From Azospirillum sp. TSA2s (GTDB lineage Bacteria > Pseudomonadota > Alphaproteobacteria > Azospirillales > Azospirillaceae): a stretch of 64,000 nt of DNA. The stretch covers positions 434,001-498,000 of the forward strand of contig NZ_CP039647.1 of the NCBI RefSeq assembly GCF_004923315.1, given 5' to 3'. Below the pieces are notes generated by a model. It worked only from the letters and a program-made list of their open reading frames with translations. It did no database searches and was not told the origin of the DNA. The position numbers and the translations under genes were made by a program. Numbering within the stretch: the first letter of the stretch is position 1; the number at the start of each line of letters is the position of its first letter. Of this stretch, positions 17,052-25,451 are shown piece after piece.

Positions 17052-17963
17052 ATGCAGCCCATGCGTGGTCTATCGTCAGAAAGAGCACCGGTCCCCGAGG
17101 ATCCGGCAGGCGGGTCCCATCCGGCGCAGCCCATACCCTTCGGCCGCGCCCCGGGTCCCAACGGTCTGACGGCAGGAAGCCATGCGGTGATGACCGGTGT
17201 CACCCGCATCTTCGGATCGGCGATCCATGCGTTGGGGCCGGTCGATCTGGAACTGCGCCGAGGAGAGTTCTTCTCCATCGTCGGGCCGTCCGGCTGCGGT
17301 AAATCCACCCTGCTCGACGTGCTGGCCGGGCTGAGCAGCCCCACGGACGGTACGATCACCTTCGAAGGCAAGCGCGTGCGCGGCACGGTTCCCGACGGGG
17401 TCGGCGTGGTGTTCCAGGAGGATGCGTCGTTCCCCTGGCTGTCCGTGCGCGACAACATCGGCTTCGGCCTGCGCCGCGCCGGCTTCCGTGGCGCCGAGGC
17501 GGAGGACCGCGTAAGCCATGCCATTGATTTCATGGGTCTGAACGATTTCGCCGACGCCTATCCCAACCAATTGTCCGGAGGTATGCGCCAGCGCGTCTGC
17601 ATCGCTCGCACTCTGGTGATGCGTCCGCGCCTTGTCCTGCTCGACGAGCCGTTCGGCGCGCTCGACCAGCAGACACGCCTGCTGATGGGCGACGAACTGC
17701 TGCGGCTGTGGCGGGCCAGCGGGGCGACCGTCCTGCTCATTACCCACGCGCTGGACGAGGCGGCGATGCTGTCCGACCGCATCGGTGTTATGTCGTCGCG
17801 TCCCGGCCGCTTCATCGAGATCGTCGAGACCGGCTGGCCGCGCGACCGGACCAGCGCCATCGCCGCCGAACCCGCCTTCGGTGACGTCACCACCCGCCTG
17901 TGGAACACGCTGCGCGAAGAGTCGCTGAAGGCGATGGCCAGCCAGCGGAGGGTCGTGGGATGA
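17052..17963 (+). CDS. ABC importer ATP-binding protein, nitrate/sulfonate/taurine type (SsuB/TauB family)
   Basis: A 303-residue ATPase. Walker A is VGPSGCGKSTLLDVLAGL (about residues 78-95), the Q-loop is VGVVFQEDASFPWLSV, the signature is LSGGMRQRVCIARTL, Walker B is LVLLDEPFGALD and the switch His is in LITHALDEAAMLSDR, all typical of SsuB/TauB/NrtD. A 45-residue Pro-rich N-terminal stretch precedes the domain. The start ATG at 17052 has GGAGGGA seven bases upstream. It overlaps the next gene by ATGA. First gene of the eleven-gene operon reaching 27076. Confidence 0.93.
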   Translation: MQPMRGLSSERAPVPEDPAGGSHPAQPIPFGRAPGPNGLTAGSHAVMTGVTRIFGSAIHALGPVDLELRRGEFFSIVGPSGCGKSTLLDVLAGLSSPTDGTITFEGKRVRGTVPDGVGVVFQEDASFPWLSVRDNIGFGLRRAGFRGAEAEDRVSHAIDFMGLNDFADAYPNQLSGGMRQRVCIARTLVMRPRLVLLDEPFGALDQQTRLLMGDELLRLWRASGATVLLITHALDEAAMLSDRIGVMSSRPGRFIEIVETGWPRDRTSAIAAEPAFGDVTTRLWNTLREESLKAMASQRRVVG

Positions 17964-19477
17964 CGCGGGCCGGCATCCAGCGCCTGCTGATCACCGCCGC
18001 GGCTGTCCTGGCGCTGGAGGCATCCTGCCGCCTGGGCTATGTCGGGCGCGGCACCATGATCCCACCGTCGGAGATGCTTGCCGAACTGGTCCGTCTGATG
18101 GGAACCGACGGGTTCTGGTCGCAGATCGGCTTCACCCTGCGCAACATCCTCGCCGCCGCCGTCGCCGCGATGGTCGTGGGCTTCGCCGGCGGCGTCGCGC
18201 TCCACGCCCTGCCGCGGGTCCGCCGGGCGGTCGAGCCGCTGATCGCCAGCTATTACGCCCTGCCGTTCTTCGTGCTGTATCCGCTGTTCATCGTTCTGCT
18301 CGGCATGAACGCGCTGCCGATCATCGCCATGGGCTTCCTCTATGCCGTGATGGCGATGGTGACGGCGACGCTGTCGGGGCTGGACCGCATCCCGCCGGTG
18401 CTGCGCAAGGTCGGACGCACTTACCGCCTCGACCGTGTGCAGGACGCGCTGCTGATCCAGCTTCCGGCCGCCGGGCCGCACATCTTCACCGGGGTGAAGC
18501 TGGCGCTGAGCTATTCGGTGACCGGCGTCATCGGGGCGGAGTTCATCCTGGCCGGCAGCGGGCTCGGCTACTCCATCGCCTTCGCGTACAACAATCTCCA
18601 GGACCGAACGATGTACGCGCTGCTGCTGTTCGTGGTGGTCTTCGTGTCCAGCCTGACGGTGCTGCTGCACTGGGCGGAACAGCGGGTGCGCCACCGCTCC
18701 GGCGCCGGCCGTGTCGGCGCCGCCCGCGACACCGCCGGGGGCGGGGAGAAGCTGGTGGCCGCCGCTGCTATCGCCCTGCTGATCCTGGGTGGCTGGCAGC
18801 TGTTCCACGGGCTCGCGGGGGATGAGGCCCTGGCATCGCCCGCCGTTACCCTGAACCGCCTGATGGTCCTGTTCGGCAACCCGTCCTTCTGGGAAAACGT
18901 GGCGGAGACGGCGAAGGCGCTGGGGCTGTCGCTGCTCATCTCTTGCATCGGCGGCGGGCTGGCGGGTGTGCTGATCGGTGCCAACCGGTCGCTGTCGGAC
19001 GTTCTGGAGCCGTTGTTCGTCACCCTCTACGCGATTCCCAAGGTCACGCTCTATCCGGTGATCCTGCTGCTGTTCGGCCTGGGAATGCCGGCGAAGGTCG
19101 CCTTCGGCACCCTGCACGGCTTCATCCCGATGATGCTGGTTACGCTGGGGGCCATCCGCGCCATGAACCCGGTGCTGCGGCGATCGGCCCGGGCCATGCG
19201 GCTGACGTGGATGCAGACGCTGACCGCGATCCTGGTGCCGGCGACGGTCCCGGAAATCGTAACTGGCCTGCGCATCAGCTTCTCCATCACCCTGCTGGGC
19301 GTGATGGTCGGCGAGATGTTCGCCTCCAAGCGCGGGCTGGGCTTCATGATCATGAACGGCATCAGCGTCAACGACACCGCGACGATGATGAGCGTCACCG
19401 TGCTGATCGGCCTGTTCGCCCTGGTGGTCAACAGCGCGCTGCTCGCGCTCGACAACCGGATGCACCGGGTCGCCTGA
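17960..19477 (+). CDS. ABC importer permease, two permease domains fused in one chain (SsuC/TauC type)
   Basis: A 505-residue membrane protein made of two consecutive permease units. Unit one (about residues 1-245) has its EAA-type docking loop in LRKVGRTYRLDRVQDALLIQ; a 35-residue Gly/Ala/Arg linker with GAGRVGAARDTAGGGEK follows; unit two (about 265-505) has the equivalent loop in LRRSARAMRLTWMQTLTAIL. Each unit has about six hydrophobic segments. SsuC and TauC are normally about 260 residues and dimerise, so this is a built-in heterodimer. The second unit keeps AEFI/GEMF-like motifs (VMVGEMFASKRGLGFMI). Coupled by ATGA to the ATPase. Confidence 0.9.
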   Translation: MTRAGIQRLLITAAAVLALEASCRLGYVGRGTMIPPSEMLAELVRLMGTDGFWSQIGFTLRNILAAAVAAMVVGFAGGVALHALPRVRRAVEPLIASYYALPFFVLYPLFIVLLGMNALPIIAMGFLYAVMAMVTATLSGLDRIPPVLRKVGRTYRLDRVQDALLIQLPAAGPHIFTGVKLALSYSVTGVIGAEFILAGSGLGYSIAFAYNNLQDRTMYALLLFVVVFVSSLTVLLHWAEQRVRHRSGAGRVGAARDTAGGGEKLVAAAAIALLILGGWQLFHGLAGDEALASPAVTLNRLMVLFGNPSFWENVAETAKALGLSLLISCIGGGLAGVLIGANRSLSDVLEPLFVTLYAIPKVTLYPVILLLFGLGMPAKVAFGTLHGFIPMMLVTLGAIRAMNPVLRRSARAMRLTWMQTLTAILVPATVPEIVTGLRISFSITLLGVMVGEMFASKRGLGFMIMNGISVNDTATMMSVTVLIGLFALVVNSALLALDNRMHRVA

Positions 19478-19557
19478 GCGGCACCCGCCTTCGAGCGTCC
19501 TCTTCGCCTGTCACCTCCTTCCCGGCCGCCGGCCCGCCCGGCGGAAAGGACCTTCTC

Positions 19558-20580
19558 ATGCCCATCGAAACTGCGAAGCTGATCGACGTCCATGCCCATG
19601 TCCGATTGGAGGCCACCAACGGCGCCGCCGGCATCCACGGGCCGGAGCATGGCGTCGACGAGAACGGCCAGCCCTGGTACCGCGTCGGCAACTACCGGCT
19701 GAGCGGCGTCCGCCATTTGAACAGCCCCTTCACCGATCCGGAGCTGCGGCTGCGCCGCATGGATGAGGCCGGTATCGACTTCCAGGTGCTGTCGGCCAGT
19801 CCGCTGAACTATTTCCACCACATCGACGTGCCCTCGGCCGTCTCCTTCTGCCGCCGGCACAACGACGCGCTGGCGGAACTGGTCGCGCGCTATCCCGACA
19901 GGCTGGGCGGGCTGGCCGCCCTGCCGATGCAGGATCCGCGTGCGGCGACGGAGGAGCTGGAGCGCTCCGTCGGCGAACTGGGGCTGTGGGGGGCGGCGAC
20001 CGGCACCGAATTCGCGGGCGAGCCGCTGCACAGCCCGGCGTTCGACAGGCTCTACGAGGCGTTCGTCCGGCTGGACGTGCCGCTGTTCCTGCATCCGGCC
20101 CCGGCCGGCATCGACGGTCCGCCCGGCGATCCGGCGCTGAAGCGCTTCGACCTCGACGTCATCATCGGGTTCGCCGCGCAGGAGACCATCGCCGTCGCCA
20201 CCCTGATCTTCGGCGGCGTGCTGGAGCGCCATCCCCGGCTGGATGTCTGGATCAGCCATGGCGGTGGTGCGGCCGCCTTCACCGCCGGGCGGCTGGCGCA
20301 GGCCGGCATGAAGCGGCCCTGGGCCAGCCAGTCGATGAAGAAGGACGGCGCCTTCGAGGAGATGCTGTCGCGCCTGTGGTTCGACACGCACCTGAACGAC
20401 GACCGGGCGCTGGCGCTGCTGACGCAGGTGGTTGGGCCGGACCGGCTGGTCTTCGGCACCAATTTCGCCGGCTGGGACCAGCCGGAGGACGGACACCACG
20501 GCGCCGTGTCGCCGGCGCTGGCCGGCAACGCCCGCCGCCTGCTGAGAAAAGACAAAACCCATAACGGAGGGACGCCATGA
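19558..20580 (+). CDS. amidohydrolase family 2 protein (ACMSD-like, TIM-barrel)
   Basis: A 340-residue metal-dependent hydrolase or decarboxylase of the ACMSD-like group. Metal ligands visible are HxH in LIDVHAHVRLE (residues 11-13), His in PLFLHPAP (about 180) and His in DVWISHGGGAAAF (about 230). The usual catalytic Asp of the C-terminal GTDxP block is replaced by Asn in VFGTNFAGWDQPED, a real oddity that may mean altered chemistry. The start ATG has GGAAAGGA upstream. The stop overlaps the next start (ATGA). Relatives decarboxylate aromatic or enoic acids or hydrolyse lactones; the substrate here is unknown. Confidence 0.82.
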   Translation: MPIETAKLIDVHAHVRLEATNGAAGIHGPEHGVDENGQPWYRVGNYRLSGVRHLNSPFTDPELRLRRMDEAGIDFQVLSASPLNYFHHIDVPSAVSFCRRHNDALAELVARYPDRLGGLAALPMQDPRAATEELERSVGELGLWGAATGTEFAGEPLHSPAFDRLYEAFVRLDVPLFLHPAPAGIDGPPGDPALKRFDLDVIIGFAAQETIAVATLIFGGVLERHPRLDVWISHGGGAAAFTAGRLAQAGMKRPWASQSMKKDGAFEEMLSRLWFDTHLNDDRALALLTQVVGPDRLVFGTNFAGWDQPEDGHHGAVSPALAGNARRLLRKDKTHNGGTP

Positions 20581-21557
20581 CCATCACCCATTTCCTGACC
20601 CGCGCGCTGGCGGCGGTGCCGCTGATCGGCGGCCTTCTGGCCTCGGCGCCGCAGGCCCATGCGCTGGAGATCATGGCGTCCCATTACGGCGCTCTGCTGA
20701 ACACCGCGCCGATCGCCGTGGCGCTGGAGCGGGGCGATTACAAGAAGAACGGCGTCGACGTCACCGACGTGATGAGTTCGGTTGGCGGCGGCACCGGCAT
20801 CCGCAACATGGTGGGCGGCGGGCTAGGCTACGGCATCGTCAGCACCTCCACCGCTCTGGCCGGCATCAGGCAGGGCATGGACATCCGCATCGTCCACACC
20901 GCGATCCGCCGAGTGGACGACCTGCTGTGGGTGACGCGGCCGGACAGCGGCGTTTCCTCGGTCAAGGATCTGGTCGGCCGCAAGGTCGGCATCACCGCGC
21001 CGAAATCGTCGAGCGAGCTGATGGTCGTCATGGCCTTCGAGGCGGCCGGCTATCCCGGCAAGGCCGACATGGTGGCGCTGGGATCGGTCGGCTCCGGCCT
21101 GTCGGCGCTGGAGCAGGGCGGGGTGGATGCGGCGCTGATCCTGGAGCCGCTCTACAGCGCCCGCAAGGACCGCTACAAGGTCGCCTTCTCGCTGGAGAAC
21201 CTGCCGTCGATGACGCCGACCGTGGGCGTCGCCACCGGCGACTTCATGCGCAAGAGCCCGGACCAGTTGCGCGGGCTGCTCGCCGCCTGGCGCTCGGCGG
21301 TGAACTTCATCTACGAGAACCCGGAAGAGGCCGCGAAGATGGTCGCCAAGCGCTATGGCGACACGCTGCCGATTGAGGTCGCAACCACCTCAATGAAGCG
21401 CATGGCGGCGATCAAGTACTGGAGCCAGGGCGACTTTGACATGGATGCCCTGAACATCTGGGTCAAGGGCATGGAGCGCATGGGCGAGTGGTCCGGCCCG
21501 GTGGATTGGTCGAAGGTGCTGGACGACTCCTTCCTCGCTGCCGATCTGCGCAAATGA
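20577..21557 (+). CDS. ABC importer solute-binding protein, NMT1/SsuA-TauA type
   Basis: A 326-residue secreted protein with a signal peptide (residues 1-27, cleavage after PQAHA) and the NMT1-like fold: ALNTAPIAVALERGDYKKNG near the N terminus, GTGIRNMVGGGLGYGIVSTS, and KVGITAPKSSSELMVVMAFE in the hinge region. It should deliver a sulfonate-, nitrate- or riboflavin-precursor-like molecule to the fused permease of 17960-19477. It sits three genes after the ATPase, within the same coupled operon, overlapping neighbours by ATGA at both ends, so transporter and enzymes are made together. Confidence 0.9.
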   Translation: MTITHFLTRALAAVPLIGGLLASAPQAHALEIMASHYGALLNTAPIAVALERGDYKKNGVDVTDVMSSVGGGTGIRNMVGGGLGYGIVSTSTALAGIRQGMDIRIVHTAIRRVDDLLWVTRPDSGVSSVKDLVGRKVGITAPKSSSELMVVMAFEAAGYPGKADMVALGSVGSGLSALEQGGVDAALILEPLYSARKDRYKVAFSLENLPSMTPTVGVATGDFMRKSPDQLRGLLAAWRSAVNFIYENPEEAAKMVAKRYGDTLPIEVATTSMKRMAAIKYWSQGDFDMDALNIWVKGMERMGEWSGPVDWSKVLDDSFLAADLRK

Positions 21558-22390
21558 CGGGGTATTCCGCCATGAAACCGCAGATATCGACCACGGGTGG
21601 CGCGCTGGCCGTCGTCATCGGCGGCGGCAACGGCATTGGCGAAGAGACCGCCCGGCTGATGGCGTCGCGCGGCTGGCGGCTGGCCGTCGCCGACCTCGAC
21701 CCGGCGGCGGCGGAGCGGGTGGCCGGTGAACTCGGCGGTGTCTCGCTGGCGCTTGACATCGCCGACGCCGATGCGGTGGAGCGGGCGGCCGCCGCCATCG
21801 AGGTGGCGCATGGTCCGGTCGGTGCGCTGGTGGTCGCCGCCGCCGTCTTTCAGCCGGTGCTGTCGCCGGCCGAGCTGCCGCTGGAGGTGTGGGAGCGCAC
21901 GGTCCACGTCAACCTGTCCGGCACCTATTACGCCAACCGCGCCTTCGGCACTCGTATGGCGCGGCAGGCGCGGGGCAGCATCGTCAACATCGCGTCGATT
22001 GCCGCCATCGGTTCGGTGCCGGTCCATGCCTATGCGTCTAGCAAGGCGGGGGTGGTCAGCCTGACGCTCAACCTCGCCGGTGAGTGGGGGCGCGCCGGGG
22101 TCCGGGTCAACTGCGTCTCGCCCGGCTCGACGCTGGTGCCGCGGGTGGTTGAACGGATCCGGTCGGGCCGCTATGCCGCCGATCCGGCCGAATTCACGGC
22201 GCTCGGCCGGATCGTGCAGCCGCGCGAGGTGGCGGAGAGCATCGAGTTCCTTGCTTCCGACCGGGCGTCGGCGATCACCGGCGTCAATCTGGTGGTGGAT
22301 GCCGGATGGCACGTCGCCGGCACCTGGGCACAATATGGCGGCGTCCGTCCGGCTCCGTCTCCCCTCGAGGCGGCGGGAGGCGCGGCATGA
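21554..22390 (+). CDS. short-chain dehydrogenase/reductase (SDR)
   Basis: A 278-residue classical SDR. The nucleotide-binding motif is VVIGGGNGIGEETARLMASR (about residues 17-36), the active-site Ser is in IVNIASIAAIGS and the catalytic Tyr/Lys are in VHAYASSKAGVVSLTL. The Asp in VADLDPAAAERV after beta strand 2 suggests NAD rather than NADP. It would oxidise a hydroxyl or reduce a ketone in the pathway. The ATG at 21554 overlaps the preceding stop by ATGA and the gene ends in ATGA overlap with the next. Confidence 0.92.
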   Translation: MTGYSAMKPQISTTGGALAVVIGGGNGIGEETARLMASRGWRLAVADLDPAAAERVAGELGGVSLALDIADADAVERAAAAIEVAHGPVGALVVAAAVFQPVLSPAELPLEVWERTVHVNLSGTYYANRAFGTRMARQARGSIVNIASIAAIGSVPVHAYASSKAGVVSLTLNLAGEWGRAGVRVNCVSPGSTLVPRVVERIRSGRYAADPAEFTALGRIVQPREVAESIEFLASDRASAITGVNLVVDAGWHVAGTWAQYGGVRPAPSPLEAAGGAA

Positions 22391-23193
22391 ACCCGCTGTC
22401 GCTCTCCTACTACACGGTGCCGGAACTGTCGCCGCCCGACATGGTGACGGTGGCGGCGGACCAGGGCTGCGCCCATGTCGGCCTGCGCTTGCTGGGCGGC
22501 CAGCCCGACGGCGATCCGATGCCGCTGCTGGCCGACCCCGCCCTGCGGCGCGAGATGAAGCGGTGCATGGCCGACCGCGGCGTCACGGCACTCGACGCCA
22601 ACACCGCCCGCGTCCTGCCCCACACCGACCTCGACGCCTTCCGCCCCTTCCTGGAGGCCGCGGCCGAGCTGGGTGCCCGCCATGTGCTGGCGACCGGCGA
22701 CGACCCCGACGGGGGGCGGCTGGCGGCAAGGCTCGGACGGCTGTGTGACGATGCCGCCGGCTTCGGCCTGACCGTGCAGTTCGAGTTCGTGTCCTGGATG
22801 AGCGTGCCGAGCGCCGCCGCCGCCGCCCGGCTGATCGGCCGGGTGGGGCGCCCGAATATCGGCATCGCGCTCGACGCGCTGCATTACGATCGCTCCGGCG
22901 GCACGCCGGCCGAAGTGGCGGCGATCCCGCCCGGCCTGTTCGCCTACATGCATCTCTGCGACGCCCCGCGCGACCATGGGACCGACCGCGACTCCCTGCT
23001 GCACACGGCGGTGAAGGAGCGGCTCTTCCCCGGCGACGGCGGCATCGACCTGGCCGGGCTGCTGCGCGCGCTTCCGCCCGGGCTGCCGCTTGCCATCGAA
23101 ATTCCGACCGCCACCCTGGCGCGGACGATGGACGCGCCGGCCCGCGTGGCGCGCGCCGTTGCCGCGACCCGCCGCCTGCTGGCGGCGCTCTGA
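22387..23193 (+). CDS. sugar phosphate isomerase/epimerase-like TIM barrel (AP endonuclease 2 fold)
   Basis: A 268-residue xylose-isomerase-like barrel. It begins PLSLSYYTVPELSP, and has the LDANTARVLP strand, the metal-ligand regions VQFEFVSWMSVP, IGIALDALHYDRSGGTP and AYMHLCDAPRD, and IDLAGLLRALPPGLPLAIEI near the C terminus. Such proteins isomerise, epimerise or dehydrate sugars, inositols or keto acids such as hydroxypyruvate and dehydroshikimate. Placed between SDR genes, it likely acts on the keto product. Coupled by ATGA to the preceding SDR. Confidence 0.85.
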   Translation: MNPLSLSYYTVPELSPPDMVTVAADQGCAHVGLRLLGGQPDGDPMPLLADPALRREMKRCMADRGVTALDANTARVLPHTDLDAFRPFLEAAAELGARHVLATGDDPDGGRLAARLGRLCDDAAGFGLTVQFEFVSWMSVPSAAAAARLIGRVGRPNIGIALDALHYDRSGGTPAEVAAIPPGLFAYMHLCDAPRDHGTDRDSLLHTAVKERLFPGDGGIDLAGLLRALPPGLPLAIEIPTATLARTMDAPARVARAVAATRRLLAAL

Positions 23194-23230
23194 GCACCGC
23201 CTCTCAAGAGGCCTTTCAGGAGGAACCACC

Positions 23231-23791
23231 ATGGCCGCCAGCCCCGAGACCGGCACCGCCATCCGCGCCTGCGCCCAGGCGGTGATCCGGTCGATCGAAA
23301 CGCACGGACACGACACCGCCCACCTGACGGCGGCGCTGCGCGAACCGCTGGCCGCGCTCGCCGCCCGCCCCGACCTGTGCACGGCCGGCGTGCCGCGCAT
23401 CGGCAACCACGTCGCCAACTCCCAGTACCTCTACTATGACGGCGACCTGTCGATCCTGCTGTTCGAACTGCCCGAGGGTCAGCCTATCGCCGTCCACGAC
23501 CACGGCAACTGGGAGAGCATGGCGATTTATCGGGGGCGGGTGAAGCACACCGTCTATGAGCGGCGCGACGACGGCTCGGTTCCCGGCAGGGCCGACCTAG
23601 CCGTGGTCGAGGACCGCGTGCTGGAGCCGGGCGACAGCGTGGTGATCGCCCCGCCCACCGACATCCACGGCTTCATGGCGCTGGAGGAAGGAAGCTGGGG
23701 CATCACCGTGGCGAGCGGCACCTACAAGCCCGAGCGCAGCTATTTCCAGCCCGAGGCCGGAACCGTCGTCAGCAAGCGTCCGCGCGGCTGA
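23231..23791 (+). CDS. cupin protein, cysteine dioxygenase-like
   Basis: A 186-residue single-domain cupin with the iron-binding motif in GQPIAVHDHGNWESMAIYRG (about residues 88-107; HxH plus distal His in PPTDIHGFMALEEGS near 145). The arrangement and length match the cysteine-dioxygenase / thiol-dioxygenase superfamily, which oxidises thiols to sulfinates, though other substrates occur. The start ATG has CAGGAGGAACC upstream. It is part of the transport and enzyme operon; together with the SsuB-type importer and TauD dioxygenase it hints at a sulfur-containing substrate. Confidence 0.8.
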   Translation: MAASPETGTAIRACAQAVIRSIETHGHDTAHLTAALREPLAALAARPDLCTAGVPRIGNHVANSQYLYYDGDLSILLFELPEGQPIAVHDHGNWESMAIYRGRVKHTVYERRDDGSVPGRADLAVVEDRVLEPGDSVVIAPPTDIHGFMALEEGSWGITVASGTYKPERSYFQPEAGTVVSKRPRG

Positions 23792-23827
23792 CGGGCCGCC
23801 GCATCCGGAACAAGGAAGACCACAGCG

Positions 23828-24616
23828 ATGGATTTGGGACTGAAGGGCAAGGTCGCGCTGGTGCTCGGCGGCAGCCAGGGCATCGGACGGGCGGCGGCGC
23901 TGGGGTTCGCGCGCGAAGGCTGCGTCGTCGCCATCTGCGGCCGCGACTCCGGCCGGCTGGAGGAGGCGAGGGCGCTTATGGAGGCGGCCGGCGGCCCGGT
24001 GCTGGCGGTGCCGGCAGACGTTGGCGACCCGGAGGCGGCGGAGCGGCTGGTCGGTGAGGTTGCCGACGCTTATGGCACCATTCACATCCTGGTCAACAAC
24101 GCCGCCGGTCCGAAACCCGGCTCCTTCGACGAGCTGAGCGGTGCCGACTGGGAGGACGCCTTCCGCCTGACGCTGATGTCGGCGGTCAATGCGACCCGCG
24201 CCGCGCTTCCCCACATGCGCCGGCAGCGCTGGGGGCGGGTGGTCAACATCAGTTCCTATTCCGTCAAGCAGCCGATCGGCGAGCTGATGCTGTCCAACAG
24301 CCTGCGGCTGGCGGCGCTGGGCTGGGCCAAGACGATGGCGACGCAGCTGGCGCCGGAGAACATCCTGGTCAACACCGTCTGTCCCGGCTGGACGGCGACC
24401 GACCGCATGACCCAGGTGGTCGGCGCCCGTGCCGCCGCCCAGGGCCGGACCGCGGAAGATACTGCGGCCGGCATCGCCGCCGGCATCCCGCTCGGCCGTT
24501 TCGCCCGACCCGAGGAGGTCGCCGACCTGATCGTCTTCCTGGCATCCGAACGCGCGAGCTACCTGACCGGCACCGCCATCCCGGTGGATGGCGGCGTCGT
24601 GCAGAGCACGCTATGA
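23828..24616 (+). CDS. SDR-family protein lacking the usual Tyr-x-x-x-Lys
   Basis: A 262-residue SDR with a good dinucleotide site (KVALVLGGSQGIGRAAALGF, residues 7-26) and NNAG-like block (ILVNNAAGPKP). Where YxxxK is expected it reads ELMLSNSLRLAALGWAKTMA after VVNISSYSVKQP, so the catalytic Tyr and Lys are replaced. A subgroup of BKR-like SDRs shares this LSNxxR pattern and is real, not a pseudogene. It may use another chemistry or act as a partner of a second SDR such as the next gene. The frame is intact and the C-terminal PVDGG motif is present. Confidence 0.85.
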   Translation: MDLGLKGKVALVLGGSQGIGRAAALGFAREGCVVAICGRDSGRLEEARALMEAAGGPVLAVPADVGDPEAAERLVGEVADAYGTIHILVNNAAGPKPGSFDELSGADWEDAFRLTLMSAVNATRAALPHMRRQRWGRVVNISSYSVKQPIGELMLSNSLRLAALGWAKTMATQLAPENILVNTVCPGWTATDRMTQVVGARAAAQGRTAEDTAAGIAAGIPLGRFARPEEVADLIVFLASERASYLTGTAIPVDGGVVQSTL

Positions 24617-24662
24617 GGCCGGCTCAATCCACGTCCAACATCCGTTTTCCCGGGAGGATCAC

Positions 24663-25451
24663 ATGACCAAAACCGCTCTGGTGACCGGAGCCGGCGGCGG
24701 ATTGGGCGCGGCCATCGCGCGCCGTCTGGCCGGCGAAGGATACCGCGTGGCGCTGCTCGACCTCGATGCCGCCGGGTTGGAGGTGGAGGCCGCGCGGATC
24801 CCCGACGCCCTGGCCTTCACCGCCGACGTGACCGACGAGGCGCAGATCGATGCGGTGGTCGCCGCGATGACCGAGGCGTTCGGCGACGGACCCGACCTGC
24901 TGGTCAACAACGCCGGCATCGTCCGCTTCGGCGACCTGCTGGAGCACAGCGTCGCCGATTTCCGCCGCGTGGTGGACGTGAACCTGACCGGCACCTTCAT
25001 CGTCACCCGCGCTGTGGCGCGGCGAATGGCGAATCGCGGATCGGGGGCCATCGTCAACATCACCTCGCTGAACGCCGTCGCCCCCAGCCCGGACGCCGGG
25101 GCCTATCCGGCCACCAAGGCGGCGGTGGCGCTGTTAACCGAACATCTGGCGCTGGCGCTGGCGCCGCGCGGCGTGCGGGTCAACGCCGTCGCCCCCGGCT
25201 TCATCGACGCCGGCATGTCGGCGCCGATCTACGCGGATGCGGAGGTGCGCGCGGTGCGCGGCGCCGCCGTGCCCGCCCGGTCGCTCGGCACCGCCGACGA
25301 TGTCGCCGACGCAGTGCTGTTCCTGGCCTCGGACCGGGCGCGCTACATCCACGGCCAGCATCTGATGGTCGACGGTGGCGTCTCCTTCAGCCTGAAGATG
25401 CACCTGCCCCGCCGCGCGCCGGCGGTCAAGCCCCTGGCGGGCGACCGATGA
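24663..25451 (+). CDS. short-chain dehydrogenase/reductase (SDR)
   Basis: A 262-residue classical SDR: TALVTGAGGGLGAAIARRLA (residues 4-23) for the dinucleotide, LVNNAGIVRFGDLLEHS, Ser in IVNITSLNAVAPS, and Tyr/Lys in DAGAYPATKAAVALLTEHLA. Asp in VALLDLDAAG after strand 2 favours NAD. The ATG at 24663 follows a GGGAGGATCAC site. It overlaps the ThuA-like gene by ATGA. Third SDR of the operon, which suggests two successive oxidations or an oxidation-reduction pair on a polyol-like or hydroxy-acid substrate. Confidence 0.92.
   Translation: MTKTALVTGAGGGLGAAIARRLAGEGYRVALLDLDAAGLEVEAARIPDALAFTADVTDEAQIDAVVAAMTEAFGDGPDLLVNNAGIVRFGDLLEHSVADFRRVVDVNLTGTFIVTRAVARRMANRGSGAIVNITSLNAVAPSPDAGAYPATKAAVALLTEHLALALAPRGVRVNAVAPGFIDAGMSAPIYADAEVRAVRGAAVPARSLGTADDVADAVLFLASDRARYIHGQHLMVDGGVSFSLKMHLPRRAPAVKPLAGDR

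Noticed and set aside
17558..19465. A 635-codon minus-strand open frame opposite the fused permease
   Set aside because: Its composition (His, Gln, Arg, Asp runs) is that of a shadow of a membrane-protein gene; no start signal or motif was found.
19526..19544. Small hairpin CCGCCGG-CCCGC-CCGGCGG before the amidohydrolase start
   Set aside because: Seven-bp GC stems are frequent by chance here and it sits right at the ribosome site; called neither terminator nor riboswitch.
23195..23212. Short hairpin GCCTC-TCAA-GAGGC between the isomerase-like and cupin genes
   Set aside because: Five-bp stem only, inside an apparent operon; too weak to call a terminator.
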